From Azadirachta indica (lineage: Eukaryota; Streptophyta; Magnoliopsida; Sapindales; Meliaceae), in the NCBI GenBank assembly GCA_022749755.1, contig CM040449.1, positions 12,682,363 to 12,746,362 on the forward strand: 64,000 nt of DNA, in the 5' to 3' direction. Positions 1 to 14,847 of this stretch are shown one piece after another. The notes beneath the pieces are model-generated. The model saw only the letters and a list, made by a program, of their open reading frames with translations. It was not told where the DNA came from and did no database searches. Each line of letters begins with the position of its first letter. Position 1 is the first letter of the stretch. The position numbers and the translations under genes are program-made.

Positions 1-51
1 TTGTATTTAGGATGGGTGATTTATTTAGATGAGGCTGTACTTTTTCTTCAG

Positions 52-3000
52 CTTGCTCGCCGGGTTCGTGAGATGCGGGAGACAAGAACAGCACCTGTGG
101 CTCAAAAGTTTGAGCGGAAGCCTTCAGTAATTGGTAGAAAGGGGGGGTTTAATACTTTGCAGTCCTTACCACGTGGCATGGAATGTATTGATCCACTAGG
201 ATTGGGGTAAAGTATCTCTTCGATCTTGGTCTTTTACTTTTAAGTCAAAGTTTCCTTCCTCATTGGGGCAAACAACTATCTTAATTTGTGTTTGACATGG
301 CTTGTGATGTTATTTTAGTTTATGGCACGGGTAGTGACATCATTTACGACTGTCTTGTATGTTGATTGCTTGTTTCCAGCATGCCAAACTTTTTATTGAT
401 GCTTAATAGAATTTGAGTTCAAGTTATGTGGTTGTTGGAACTGCCAATTGCATTCACTTCATGGCCGGGTTGCGTATTTTTATGTACTGCTGTAATTGTT
501 GGATACCTGCCTATAAAGATAAGGAATAGTAACACATATTGTTATTAGCTGCGCTAGATCTATTTCTACAGTGGCTGTTATTGTTTCTGCTGACTTTTTT
601 TTTGTTATATTGACAGGATAATTGACAACAAGACATTAACCTTGATCACCGAGACATCCGGAAGCACTCCGAAATCTGATAGAGATCATCTAGACAGTAG
701 CTTTCGTGGTATTTCATTTTCTTCTGTTCTTCGACGTGTTTGGTAATTTTGATGCTTGCTTGAATTGAATGTTATCTGAATGTTATTTGTTAAACGTAAG
801 TTGACAGTGTCTTTCACATTGTTGGACATGTAATCCTAGATAACATAATTTTGTGAAAAGGAGTATTAGAACCTATAGTTCTGTTCCCACATTTGACCTA
901 ATTGTTAGTTGATCTTTGATGAGTACCATAGCCCAAATCCGTGTAGTTGAATTTTTCTGTGTGGTTAAATTTTTTCAATCATTCCAGCTAGTTATAAATG
1001 TTTATTTTAGAGGTATTATGTATGTAAGATGAACATACTTCTTTCTTTTATGGTATCAATTTCCCCGATGTAGTTTGACTAATAAACATTAAGGTGTCTT
1101 TTTATTAAGTAATTAAGTGGAGCTTTTAATCTTTATGCTTTTTGTTCTTGATGCCAATTCATTGGTGCTTTCTCTTGAATACCTGTGTTTTGATTTTGTG
1201 GTGCCATTTATAGAAATTTATCTCCTTGGGATATTTCTGTTCAGTCTTTTCTCTTACATTTGGATTATACATATGCCTATTATATTTCTGTTGTTTTTTC
1301 AATTCCCTGCTTACCGTCTGTATGAATATTTTCATATTCTGTCTTGGAGTCCTGGGTCAGTGATGTCTGTTAATTGTTAGAGCTAATATATGTTAATGGT
1401 CATTATGAATGATTATTTTCTTTATGCAAATTTTTGCAGAGAAATTCATGTATTTCTCTGATAACTTTGATGCCAAGCTCTTTCTATCACGAATACATCA
1501 AGACACCAGTGCGGCAGACTTGGAGGCTGGTGCTCTTGCTTTAAAAACTGATCTTAAAGGACGGACTCAGCAGCGAAAACAATTGGTTAAAGACAATTTT
1601 GATTGCTTTGTCTCTTGCAAAACTACAATTGATGGTATGCAAGCAACTCATTTCGCTTGGACAACTGATCTTGTTTTTGAGAATGGAATCTTTTGCTCAT
1701 GATTTTTGGCAATAATTGCATTCTCAATGGTTTTGATTAATTCTTTTGTAGATATTGAGTCAAAATTGAAAAGGATTGAAGAAGACCCTGAAGGTTCGGG
1801 GACTTCTCACTTGTTCATGTTGATGCAAGGAGTTAGTTCACAGGCGAATCGTGCTTTTGAACCTCTGTTTGAGAGACAGGTACGTGAGATAGTAATTTTA
1901 TATTTTCTTGGAAGTTCTCATGTCTAGATTCAAACCAATCACGAGTTCTGTTGATGACTCCATTGTAGGCTCAAGCTGAGAAGATAAGGTCTGTCCAAGG
2001 AATGCTTCAGAGATTCAGAACATTATTTAACTTGCCTAGTACTATACGTGGAAGCATTAGCAAGGGTGAATATGACCTGGCAGTTAGGGAATACAAGAAA
2101 GCAAAGTCGATAGCACTACCCTCTCATGTATGCTCGAAAACTAATTTTATGTCATATTTTCATGTAGATGTAGATTATTTCCAGTCTAAATTTTAAGTAT
2201 TGATTACAGGACTCTTTGTATGTAAATGGCTTGAGTATATGTTGTGTAACTTGTGTAGCATGTCTGCTAATGTTTTTATTACTGTAGTTTATATATGTGA
2301 AAGGAAAATGAGTTTATGATGTTACTTCTTAAAGAGATAGTTAGATTTCCATATATATTTTGATCAATGGATGACTAACTAAACTACCTTCACTCTATAT
2401 TCTTTTGCCATTTGGAAGCACAGATTGTATCTTTTCTGATTCATGCTATTGAAGATTATTCATCACTCTGTCCTTAAGTTGTGTGCTTTTCTGACTTGTA
2501 ATATTTTAATATTTAACAAAATGTTTCGTGATGTTGATTTTTTCCTGCTTAAGCAAATATGTTTACGTGTGCATATTACTTTCAGGTGAACATATTGAAA
2601 CGTGTCCTTGAAGAGGTTGAAAAGGTCATGCATGAGTTCAAAGGCATGCTTTACAAGTCTATGGAAGATCCACATATAGACCTGACAAATGTAAGCTTAT
2701 ATAAAAACCATATTATTTGATGGCTGTCTTGAGTCACACTGACAAGGATGTCAAACATTTAACTTCTTTTATATTCTACTGCAACGAAGGGGAAAAAGTT
2801 CTCAAAGATTGTAATGGATTAGAATAGACAATTATAGACTGGAGGGAAAATGGTAAATGAGGGACAGAAGAGAAGAATAAGCGAGCAAAGTTGACAGTTA
2901 AATTAAATTTGCTCTACTTACTTTAGAAGGTCCTGTTTACATAAAGTCACGAGAGAGTTTAATGAAATTTTCTCTTATTTGATGTAGTGATATTAGAACC

Positions 3001-6000
3001 AATAAAAGTTCATATTAATATTGTTTAATTTGTGTGCTAGATATATAATCCTTATTTCTTTATGTTGATGCCCATGGTAACAGAATGTTTAATGCTGAAG
3101 TTTGTATGATGAGTAGAGTGATTAAGGAACCTTAATGTGAATCAAACCAAAGTGACCTATCATGCACATATACTTCTTTTGCCTAGGGTTAATAATAGTC
3201 ACTTATCTGCCACTATTATGACCCAATAGATTGTTGATGGATGGTTTGTCTGGATGAAGAGATATGCAAGCAATGAGCAGGATTGTAATTCATGCTGTGC
3301 ATTTATTGTACATTCTTATCATCTGTAAATCACTTTCATTGCGAAAATTGTCGCTCTATGCTGTTTCTTTTGGGCTACTAAAAGTGTAACTCTTTATTTC
3401 ACGTAGCTCGAGAATACTGTGAGGCTGTTATTGGAGCTGGACCCTGAGTCAGATCCTGTATGGCATTACTTAAATGTACAGGTCAGTATATTTGCAATTA
3501 TGGTTATAATTTTTGTTTTGTTTTTGTGTAAGATCGTACTTACTTTGTTAATGACTTTAAGAATTCCTCAGTAAATATGCTGCTTTTTTATTGTAACCTT
3601 AGCTTGTTTGTTAAGACTTGAGGATCTCAGCCATTTAGCTGGCAAGGTCAGTCCTTGGTTGAAGTCATGCATCCCTTTACGCCCTATTGGTTCAATGGCA
3701 AGTCCAACTACTAAATTTATGATCATTTTAATTATTATTAATAGAAACTAGTAGCTTGTGGTCTTGAATTGACATAAGAAAGAAAATTGCTTTCTTTTAG
3801 AAAAGCCAATACAATAAGTTATTACATACTGTTGCAAACTATTCTGATATCAATGTCAAATGTCAGCTTTAGTGAATTTTGAATCTTTATTTCTTTGACA
3901 GAACAACAGAATTCGAGGTTTGTTTGAGAAGTGCACCTTTGATCATGAAGCAAGGATGGAAACTTTGCTTAATGAGATGCGTGAAAGAGCTATGTCTGAT
4001 GCAAGGTGGCAGCAAATTCAACAAGATTTAAATCAATCTGTATGTGGAACCACTAAAAGTGATTAATGCGATATTTATGATGGAAATAACCCTCTCTTTT
4101 TTCATGGGTAAAAGATAACCACCCATGGATTGGTGCTTTGTATTCTATCTTACGTTCTCTTTTGATTATTGTCAGTCAGATGCTGACTACACTGTTACTC
4201 TTGGGAACATCCAACCGATAGATTCATTGCCAGTGGAGTTGACTGGTGAAGAAGTTGATGCTCTTAGAGGAAGGTATATCCGGAGGTTAACTGCTGTACT
4301 CATCTATCATATACCAGCCTTCTGGAAAATTGCACTTTCTGTTTTCAGTGGGAAATTTGCAAAGGTATTCTGAATTTTCGTCATTCTAGAACACTAAATT
4401 ATGAATGGGGAAATTGTTTGATTGATAGAAATTATTTTCTGAAAACATATTTGTAGTCACATTCAACTTTTATCATATGTAGTTTCTGTTGTTAGCCAAT
4501 TGTTTTTTTCATCTTATGCTTTCTTTTTATGTATGCTACCCATCCTATGCTAAGAGAGCAAAGTTTCACAACATTGATATAAGATGCCAACTTAATTCTT
4601 TGTTTGTTGGCTTAAAATTTTAGTTCTTGGGATTATGTAAAGTGCTCTTCAACTCTTTCCATTTGGCTGATAAAGGAATTTTAAACTAAATTTCTTAAAG
4701 AGGTGATTTTTCACGCCTTGGGAAAGGATGATGAGTTTCAAAGTCCAAGGAGATTACGGACTACTTTTTGCAAGATATTTATGGTAGCTTGCACCAATAA
4801 ATTTCAGAAAAGAAAATGAAAATGGCTCTTTCTCTTCTCTTTTTGCATTAGCTATGAGTTTAATTTTAAAGGTCACCTAGAGATTAATTTCCCTCTAAGG
4901 TGCCTATTACATTGGCTGGTTAAAGAGACAGGTTCAAATTAGCCATCCTTCATGGACTAAAGTGTTGTGTAATGTAGAAGCATCGGGTTAATTCTATTAT
5001 GTCCAAAGGGAGCGAAAGAGAGAGACCTATACTCAGAGTCTCTCAGTGGCATTGAAGATGGCTAGCTAGATTATGTTACTGGACATTTGTTTTATTGCAA
5101 GAAACAATCATGTTCTTGTGCTTAGATGAATTTTGAGTAAAATGCATACCCGGATGGTTTGGACATTAGACTTGGATGTTTGAAAGTTCACTTGCACATT
5201 GTTTAGATATTATCAATCATAATATGAATTGTGATAATCACCAATTAGTTTTCTGCCTAACCATAAAAATTTAACTCTAGAGTTTATTTTAGAATTGGAA
5301 GTTGATGCTTTTACACTACAGTTAGCAAACTACATTTTAGTAGTTTAGCCATTGCAGCTGGTCATTAGAACTTTGGTGCTGAACCTTCGAAGCTATGACC
5401 ATATCTGGGAATCAAATATGGTGAGTGCTATGTGATGAAAGGTTTTGTTTCACCTGTGCTAGCTGAAGAGCTGAGCTGGCAAGAGTGCTAGAACATTTTG
5501 TTGAGAGCTTCAATGCATAGTTTTGCTTGGTTAAAGGAGAAATCCCTGATTATATTATTGCTTCAGAGATAATTCCTGAACTGGACCAACTTCCTTAGAA
5601 CTATCCTTTATAAACACTTTAATCTTATTTCAATACTGTCTGTTATGGGCTCTAGTTATTGATAATTGTAATAATTTGATGTCAGTTTTATGTTTTATGA
5701 TGAGTAGGTGATGATAAAATAAAAATAGAAGAACTCTGAAGTAGAGCAATTAATTTAAATCCTTAGAAACCTAGGATATTCAATTTTAACAAGCCTTTTT
5801 TTTTTTTTCATTGCACCATCAGTTTTTTGTTGCCCCGATATTCTTCCATATCTTTCTTCATTCGGAATATTCCTTGCTTGGGGTTGATTGAAAATGAAAA
5901 GTTGCATTGCAATGATAATCTATTTTGCATAGACTTGTAATCTTTTCAGCTTGTTCCCAAACTGTAAACATGCAACATACACTTGCATATACTATCATTG

Positions 6001-9000
6001 GTATATGTTTTTCTTCTTTTAGGCATATTTTATGGTTATTTTTCTTATTTTTGGGATAATTTCTCACTCTTATTTTGGCAATGATTTTATTCCTTCAGTC
6101 TTCCCAAGTTTCTACTGAGGCTAATCTCAATGCTTCTGCAAATAAAGCTGAAGAAAAAGGGGGAGATGGGAGGTATTTGATGCATTCTCTGGACGAAGTT
6201 GCTGGGATGTTGTGTGGTACTATATCTGTGTATGAAGTCAAGGTGACTGTGCATTCATGCACTTCTTTATGTCAAAACCATTATATGTGGCTGGAAAAGT
6301 AGTTATAGCTGTTTAGTTGTGTTTTGTGCAGTCACTTACCTGAGGCTGGTGATGTTCGAAATGATGTGGAAAATTTTCTTATATTTGAGCTGATTTTATA
6401 CTTTAATATTACTTTTCTCATGATAGTTTACCACTAAACAGATTGCAATAGAAGTTTTATGTACTTGGAGTTAGTTAATTTTTCCATTTGAAGATCTATC
6501 CATATTAACAAAACTTACCTATTGAGCTGGACCTGAAAATATGTTGTTGCTTTTTTGTGCCTTTTTGCAATTTAGTCATCTGGAATTAATTTGAATTATC
6601 TCAAGCATGATTGTTATTAATGTGGTTACTAGCTAGCTTAGTTAAGTTATGATCAAATCCTGCTCATGTTAGAATGGCTGAGGATAAAGGTGCAAAATTG
6701 CAAATGCCAAGAAAATAAACATTAAATCAAAATGCAGAGATGGTTGAAAAGCATGATAATATTTTATTTTTGTACTCCTAACATTTTTATTGTGTAATAA
6801 GTTATTATTTATGCCAGAGATGGTATCACTGCATGTCATTTCATTTTCGTTACTATGTTGAGGTTGTCATTGGGATGCGTTCTATTTGTATTTAAGGCGA
6901 GGCAGCAAGGATTAGAAAATTTGCAATTCCGTAACTTCTAATTTAATAATTTCAATTGTTTTTCATGTACCGGGATTATTTGAGAGGCACACTTTGTGTG
7001 TCCTCTCTTGAAAAGCTTTTGTCTGCTAGTTGCTTGTGCTGGTGAGATAAAAGGTTAATTATCATTGAATACAAATTGGTAATATTTCTTTCCTAAGACA
7101 TAGTTAATTGGTTCATTTGGATCTAGTGCTTTAAGTGTTGAATCATCAAGTATGGGGCTATTGCATTTCTTAAGGCCTTGTATACATAGTAACACGTGTA
7201 CTCAAAATTGTGGAATTTGGTGCCTTTTGTGTGTACTGCAGTATTGGGTTCTGTTGCTCTATATTGTTTGTTCAGTTGCTAAATTTGGGATGTAGTTCTA
7301 AAGAGGTTTTTGTTGGCACAGGTGCACAGTACATTTCGTGATCTTGAAGAATCAAATATTCTTCGATCGTACATGAGTGATGCCGTAAAGGAAATATCTA
7401 AAGCATGTCAAGCTTTTGAAGGAAAAGAGTCGGCTCCTCCTGTTGCTGGTACACAGTTATTCTCTGTTTCCTTTTTTGGTACAAAGTTATTCTAAATCTT
7501 CTATTTCTAGACCTCAAATAATTATGGTTGTTTTCCATCTTCCTCTCTTATTGATAACACTCAAGATGCAAACAATTTTTTTTTTTTTTTCATATTTTGG
7601 CTTTTTGTCACACAGTGATGGCACTCAGGACACTTCAGGCAGAGATCACCAAGATTTACATTGGTAGATTATGCTCTTGGATGCAGGCGTCAACTGACGG
7701 AATAGCAAAAGATGAAACATGGGTTCCTGTATCTATTCTTGAAAGGAATAAATCTCCCTATACTATCTCTTATTTGCCTCTAGCATTTCGTTCAATTATG
7801 AAATCGGCAATGGATCAGATAAGTTTGTAAGTCTTTAGATCTAAACTATTGCAGAGATTTTGTATTATTATTCTAAAGTGAAACTCATGAGCTTTCTTAT
7901 TACCTGCTTGCTCTGTGTAACTTCCTCTATGATGGAAGTGCTAGGTTGTGAGTTTAAGTGTCTTCATGTGATAGTTTTGGGAGTATGTAGTGATGTTATC
8001 AGGTATATTGGATGTAGATGTCTTATGAGGGAGTTCCTCAAAATAAGAATGCAAGCAAACTAATGTACATAATCACTGTCATCCTGGTGTAGCAGTGATA
8101 AGAATATCAGCTGCCTGCATTCCATACGCTGAGTAGCTTGTGACGCAGTTATAGCATTTTTTTTTTTCTCCATTGAGAGGTCTTGAAAAGAGAAGGAATA
8201 TCACATGAAAGATGGCCATAAATCAGGAAGATAATGGATATTACATTCCATACATTATGAGGCCAAAATCTTATGGAGAGCTTTTTGTTTATTATTGGGG
8301 CATGAGTTCAATATTGGAAAATTCTTGAACTATCAGTGCAGGGTTGTGAATTTTTGTAGCATGGCCTTTAGATACAAAATTACTTCTGGACGGTAGTTTT
8401 GCTTTCTTTCTATAAACATCTTGTTGTATGTATTTCCCAGAATGATACAATCTTTAAGGAGTGAAGCTACAAAGTCAGAAGATATGTTTGCGCAACTTCA
8501 AGAAATTCAAGAATCTGTTAGACTCTCATTTTTGAACCGTTTCCTTGATTTTGCTGGTATGTTAGAAGAGTAATTCATTATTTTATGTTTGGAATCATTT
8601 TGAAGATGTGAAAGTTAAGTTTTGATGCTTTCATTTTCTGCACATTAATCAGGTCATCTAGAGCATATTGCAAGTGAGCTTTCTCAAAACAAATCAAGCA
8701 AAGACCGTCAACATTTACAAAATGGATATTCATTGGAACCTTGCACAGAATCATTATCTGATCTCCCGGGAAGTGTTGTTGATCCACATCAACGACTATT
8801 GATTGTATTAAGCAATATTGGGTATTGCAAAGATGAACTTTGTTATGAGCTATACAACAAGTACAAACATATTTGGCTTCATTCTAGGTATGTTGTCAAC
8901 TTTTGCTCCTCTTAATTAGTAGGGTAGAAATAGTATAATTGTCATAGGGGATGTGCGGTGCATTTTTGTTGCGGCAGTGATCTTTTGAAAGGCAACCAAA

Positions 9001-12000
9001 ATATCGTTCCATATTGGATATAAAGAGGTCCCAACGCAAGATCCCTAATCCATGTTGAATTTATCATGTGAATATTTTGTGACAAAATAAATGCTCTTTT
9101 TATGTGGGAACAGCAAGTGATAAACTTCAAGACATCAATCCCCAAAATCATGTTCCTATTATGGAGTGAGGTTCTGGCCTTCTCTTCATCAGTTACCTGT
9201 GTCCTCTGAATTCCAAGAAGTGTTTCCTTTTATTCTTCATTTATCAGAATTGGGAAGCAAGTTTGACCTAACTGGTTTTGTTATATTTGTTGCCAATTTC
9301 AGGACTCTGGCATGTCCTGATCACTTGATTATGAGCTTTCTTGACCTGTACATGTATAGCATACTTGTTCAATTTTTTGTAGATCTTTTATTTGATTTAT
9401 CCCATTACTATCCAAAAGATAACTAGATTTGCCCCACCTGATCTGGTTATAGGTTATGTTCTCTAGTTTAAGAGTGGTTAATTCAAATCTCTAAAGTTTA
9501 CTGAGGCCGTGCCCTTGGCTACTCCTTTTAGTAATTTGTTGTATGAAAGATACTCTATCCACTAGTTCTGGCATCGGCAAAGTTACTGGCAATTTGCTTT
9601 ATATCTCATTATTTATGGTTGTGAAGTGTGCGTATATCATAAAGTCCATTTGTGGTGCCTATTATTAGTGTGCTTACGTTATCCACTACTGCAGGGAAAA
9701 AGATCAAGAAGGTGCTGATATACAAGATCTTGTGATGTCTTTCTCTGGACTTGAAGAGAAGGTCCTTGAGCAGTACACTTTTGCAAAGGTATAACTCAAC
9801 TTAGATGGAGAAGTTAATGCTAATGCAGTTCTTGCTATATATTACTTTGTGCAGCATTTCACTGGTGCTTTTCACCTGAAGGAGAAATTATAGTCGACTT
9901 GTAGGAAGATTTTGAGCAGTAGTGTTGATGTGTTCATTGGCTAGTCTGAGCATGCAACTTGGAAGTCACATAAATTATAGCCAGGTTATTGTTTTTACCT
10001 AAGTTAGCGGCAACCATAGATGGTCTTAATATGATAAACCCAGGAATGTTCCTCCATAGAAAGTGCAAAAAAATTGGTTTACTGGGCAATTAATTCATGT
10101 CGTCACTGTAGAAGCGATCTGTAGAATTTCTACAGTTCTACTACAATGCCAAAAGCAAAAATCAAATGAAAAGAAACCAAGATGATCTATGATGAACTAG
10201 GGAGCTAGGTACATCTGCTGACCGACTGAACTTTGTTAACCATGGGACTTATTTTAAGATATAAAGCAATTAATGAGTTGAGAGCTGTGTGAATAATTTC
10301 TACAAGGCTGTCTACTGGCTATTGTATTGACTGTTGCAATATAATATTTTTGAATCATTGGATTTTTTTCTTTTTTTGGTTCTCCAAAAGTTACATTATT
10401 AAAGGGTGTGAACATGCATAGAAGTTCTATATTCAGAATGAAGGGACATTGTTGCCCTTTTCACTGTTCAACCAATTGATTTGGATGGGCTCAGGAATGA
10501 TGGGAATCAATGAAACACTATCTGATTACAATATTCAGAATGCTGACTCCTTTCACGTTGTAAACATCTTGTTTACTGGGTGACAATGGTGGTATGTGAA
10601 CAGTATGGGTTTTAGCTGCTTTCTCTTGCACAAAGACAAGCTATAAAATACTCAACTATAGTGCTTTTTGCTCATTTTGGGTCAATATTTGTGACATTTT
10701 ACATCTTATCCTCAGGCAAACTTGATCAGAACAGCAGCCACGGCGTTTTTGTTGGATTCTGGCATCCAGTGGGGAGCGGCACCTGCAGTTAAAGTGAGGA
10801 ATTATTGATTTTATGCTTGGTTACTTTCTTATTTCAGAAACTACTTTCACAAATGCTTTATACTCAAAGCAGCTATCAAATGCATGTATTTGCAGGGTGT
10901 GCGTGATGTAGCTGTGGAATTATTGCATACTCTAGTAGCTGTGCATGCAGAGGTACTTCCCGGTGTATCTTCTGGGGTGTAACGCAAAATCTTTGTCAGC
11001 ACTTCTTATGTAAAGGCTTTTTAAGATCTTGTTGAGTTTTGTATTTCTCATTGCAGGTCTTTGCTGGTGCTAAGCCCCTTTTGGACAAGACGCTTGGCAT
11101 TCTTGTGGAAGGTCTGATTGATACTTTTCTTAGCCTGTTTGATGGAAACCAATCCAATAATCTTAAGTCACTTGATGCAAATGGTTTCTGCCAGCTCATG
11201 CTCGAGGTAGTGTATAATGTTCTTATTTCCTCTTTGAATAGGTCCTGAATCCAACTGCTGATATTCTTGAAAATCCTTCTACTCAGAGCTCTACAATGGA
11301 AAGTTTCTTGTAGAACTAGTAAATGTTCTTTACAGTTTGAGATCCTTTAAAAAAACTTATGGCTGTGAATTTCATGGTTTTTTCCCCTCTTTTTATATGG
11401 AAAAATAAAATAAAAAGGAAAACTGAACGAAGATTTAGGACTTCCTAGTTGATTGTGATTTAAAAAGGGTAGTGATTATTGTAAATTAAAAAGGTTGAAT
11501 CCTTGATTGAGGTAATTTCTTGTTTACTTCTACTGTATTGGTTCTCCTGCTTTATGATTGGTTTGGATGATTTTTGTTCTCTCTTCTGCAGCTTGAATAT
11601 TTTGAGACCATATTGAATCCATATTTCACGCATGATGCAAGGGAGTCTTTGAAAAGTTTGCAAGGTGTGCTCTTAGAAAAGGCCACAGAAAGTGTTGGCG
11701 AGGCTGCAGAGAATCCGGGACATCATCGCCGGCCAACTCGTGGAAGTGAAGATGCACTTGCAGATGACAGACAGCAAGGGATGACTGTGTCACCTGATGA
11801 TCTGATTGTAAGAATCCTTCATCCTCGTGTGATATATTCCTATCATACATACAAATTTGTTAATATCACAAGTGACTTTCCATCTTGACTTGGTCTTGGC
11901 TATAGATTCATTATGTATTATGAGTACTGCAGTATCATACTCAGAATTGTAAAAGTGCTGCCTTAAGTACCGTATCTGACTATGGTTTGGATATTATGCT

Positions 12001-12256
12001 GCAGGCTTATGCGCAGCAGTATAGCACCGAGTTGCTTCAAGCAGAGCTTGAGAGGACTCGCATCAATACAGCATGCTTTGTGGAGTCGATTCCATTGGAC
12101 TCTGTGCCAGAACCGGCTAAAGTGGCTTATGCTTTCAGAGGTTCCATGGATGCTTCCAACAACACAAACTACACATCGATGAATTCTCCCAGCAGAAATT
12201 ACAGAGGTGCACAACCAGTGGGATCCCCTAGCTTCTCAAGACATAGGCGTAGATAG
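52..12256 (+). CDS. SEC5: Exocyst complex component SEC5 (5' end missing)
   Basis: SEC5 is a subunit of the octameric exocyst, which tethers secretory vesicles to the plasma membrane before fusion. I read 20 exons: 52-206, 617-708, 1440-1634, 1752-1879, 1969-2127, 2586-2690, 3407-3481, 3902-4039, 4176-4364, 6099-6242, 7322-7448, 7616-7826, 8441-8556, 8653-8887, 9695-9788, 10716-10793, 10896-10952, 11057-11206, 11592-11807 and 12005-12256. All introns are GT-AG and the exons sum to 2916 bases, exactly 972 codons including TAG. Segments such as QLVKDNFDCFVSCKTTID, YDLAVREYKKAKSIALPSH, LSNIGYCKDEL and the basic tail ending RHRRR match plant SEC5A closely. The acidic, low-complexity N-terminal exon or exons lie before base 1; comparison with plant SEC5 suggests about 150 residues are missing. 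No stop or frameshift interrupts the visible part, so the gene looks intact and under constraint. Confidence 0.96.
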
Positions 12257-12954
12257 AGATAAATTAGTCAGTAGCAGCATTTTCTTTTTCCCGTTAGATT
12301 TTCCCATGTGTATGCGCGAGCAATTGTTGTATTTTAGTTGTTCATACATTTAATTAAAAATGAAATTAATATTCTTTTTGTTGTAAATCCCTCCTATGAG
12401 AGAATGTTTCACAGTTTTCGTATTCGAGCTTGTAGACATTTGTTTGATACTGTTTATGTTATATATTTTGCTTAACGAAAATGCCCACAACTTATTATAT
12501 ATTTCTCTTACTTGCACAATTATATATTCTATTCACAAAGATATGTTTTTAAATCCAGTTATGATTGAACAATTGTCGGAGCTCGGTACTAGCTAGAAAA
12601 TGCGAACATGATTCGTTCATCAAGTCAACAAATCTCAAACCACACCAGCTAACCTTTTTGCCAGGATGGTACATAAACTGAACGATTTTAAAGGATGATT
12701 TTTGATAAAATGAGCAGTCATTCTCAGAAACAACTATGAAAACTAATCCAAAATAAGTTACACCATAACAAGATAGCAACAGTTGAACAGAAATTCATAA
12801 GTTTATAACAGTAATGATCTAAGGTGATCAGATATTTAATAACTGCCGATAAAGTTTGGGACTTTTAAGATCGGAGACAACAGCAGCATAACATTAGATG
12901 GGCAATTGGTCATTTCTTCACAATGCGCACGCTCTACAGTAATGTTCTTGTTGT
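12257..12954. other. Convergent intergenic spacer with SEC5 and LSM3 3' ends
   Basis: These 700 bases separate the SEC5 stop from the LSM3 stop. The first ~120 bases are probably the SEC5 3' UTR: an AT-rich stretch near 12350-12375 could serve for polyadenylation, but no canonical AATAAA is seen there. The LSM3 3' UTR must extend leftwards from 12954. I see no gene or repeat here. Confidence 0.6.
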
Positions 12955-14738
12955 TTATGCTGTCCTCAGTGGTGGAGAAACCAGTATGACTCCATCTCCT
13001 CTAACAAAAAGAAACGGAACAGTGCGTCTTGTAGTCTGAAACAAAATTTGGAACCAAAAAAATAAAATTAGTAAGTTTGTCACTCAGAACAAAAAACAGA
13101 TGAAACTCTTTCACCTTTCATCTGCTCACCTTTAAACAATTATTTACTTTTTGAAAGAACAAATTCACCTACCCTATGGGTGTAGGTGGTCTGGGGCACG
13201 TTTGACGCTCCCAAACCATCCTGAGTTTGAGTAACAATATATGAATTAGAAATTTAGACCTAATGAGTTTGGAAATTCCATACATCATGTGCTTTCCATA
13301 GGAAAATGTCCTTTTCAATACTAAGCAGAAGCACTAAACAAGAACATCAATTTTAAAGAGCTTGGCAAATGGAAAGTCCTGAGCAATAACCAGAATTTGT
13401 CAAATCTATGCAAGCATACTTTCCGTATTGGAAACAATGGCCCTCATCCCAGACAATGCTAGAACCCAGACTTACATAAGGTTGCAGTAATCACTAAGAC
13501 CATGATGACTCAACAATACTGACCCGTTTCTAGTTTCCTATGGCAGCTTTTAAAGCACATAAAACTATCAATTAAAATTAACAGGAAAAAAAATTTAAGA
13601 TGACAAACATACCCGAACAATTTCTTCGTAAGTTTCATCATCAATTTCTACTGTAGTAACAACTTCTTCAACATCCCCAAGAATCATATTTAAATGCTGA
13701 TCATAAGCCTGCAAAAGCCAGATTGTCACCCATTGAAAGGAAAGCGACTTCAGAACTGTAAATATAATAATGCTTAATTACTAAATTGAACAGGATAGCA
13801 TTACCATGCACATAATTTTCTTCCACAATGCTGATCCAGCACAATGTCTCAAACAGTATACCATATCAATTAATTCCAATACCATATCAATTAATTCAAC
13901 TATTCAAGAGCCTCCTAGTTTTGGCCACCAATAAATGCAAAAAGTGAAACAAACTCAAACTTCTCCTTTATTAAGTTGTAAGATAAATAAGAAGAAAAAA
14001 GAAATTGGATAACAGTGAACTCTTGACAATACAATCAATCTTACAACTCATTGCATAAATTTGATTTCTAGTAAACTTTACTGTTTCACTGTTTGACACG
14101 TCATGAATTGTAAACTCGAATGCTTCACAAAGCATTACCAAAACAACACAAATAATATTTTCTTTACATAAAAACAATACAAATTAGCTTACTTATAATT
14201 AATTTGACAATGAATTCCGGATATTAGGAGCCCTGATCACTACTGCAATCAATATTAAACACCCAGAAACAAATTATACCTAGTGCAAATCTTTTACTTC
14301 AATGATTATCCATACTCCAGCATAAACTTAATTTTTCTTCCTCGTTGCTATGTTTCTTTGCCTCTATAAACCCCTATCTTAGAATTCTCTGAAACTTCCT
14401 AAGTCAAGTCAATCTATTTAGGTTAAAAAAACACATTTTTCCTGGTTATTTATGCCGAAACCCTAGATTTTTCAAGTACCCAAATCAGTGAAAGAACCAA
14501 ATAAACACATCCCCACGTACAAAAGTTCCTACATAGAGACTAAAAGGAAAGAAAAATTCCAAACAACACAAACGTCTATAATAAATTTTGTGTGTAAAGA
14601 GAGATGAATTGAAATCAATACATGGAGTTTGCCCCGTAGTTCACGGTCGGATCGGAGCTTGACGTAGATGCGCTCGTCAAGGCTGAGTCTTATAAGATCC
14701 AACGGCTCCTTCACCGCGCTTTCTTCTTCAGTTGCCAT
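12955..14738 (-). CDS. LSM3: Sm-like protein LSM3
   Basis: LSM3 belongs to the heptameric LSM1-7 ring (cytoplasmic mRNA decapping) and the LSM2-8 ring (nuclear U6 snRNA binding and splicing). There are three exons on the - strand: 14738-14622, 13708-13613 and 13035-12955. All junctions are GT-AG and phase 0, giving 39+32+26 = 97 codons plus TAA. That is the normal LSM3 length of about 97-98 residues. The start [20 protein letters not shown] is followed by the Sm1 motif ([17 protein letters not shown], continuing [15 protein letters not shown]). The Sm2 motif [11 protein letters not shown] lies near the C-terminus. The start codon sits directly after a CT/GA microsatellite; the in-frame ATG further upstream would only add a run of Arg-Glu from that repeat. 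The gene appears intact and converges on SEC5. Confidence 0.96.
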
Positions 14739-14762
14739 TCTCTCTCTCTCTCTCTCTCTCTC
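14739..14762. repeat. (CT)12 / (GA)12 microsatellite in LSM3 leader
   Basis: An uninterrupted CT run, read as GA on the LSM3 strand, lies immediately before the LSM3 ATG. Such GA/CT leader repeats are common in plant promoters and 5' UTRs and are often length-polymorphic. Confidence 0.9.
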
Positions 14763-14847
14763 CCCTCTTCGTTTCACAAAGTGCCAACAAAACCCGGATG
14801 TTAACTTTGGTTATCCGCCCACCCGGATTTATTATTGATTACACCCG

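Noticed and set aside
1..51. Open frame continuing upstream of SEC5 exon at 52, including DEAV, with GTAC...CAG forming a 15-base GT-AG interval
   Set aside because: DEA resembles the end of the preceding SEC5 exon, but 15 bases is too short for a plant intron and the residues before it do not match; the pyrimidine tract and CAG before 52 fit an ordinary acceptor.
1117..1380. 87-codon open frame in a SEC5 intron
   Set aside because: Hydrophobic translation of a T-rich intron; no similarity and no splice context.
4925..4945. GGTTCAAATTAGCC resembling a tRNA T-loop
   Set aside because: No acceptor or anticodon stem could be matched around it.
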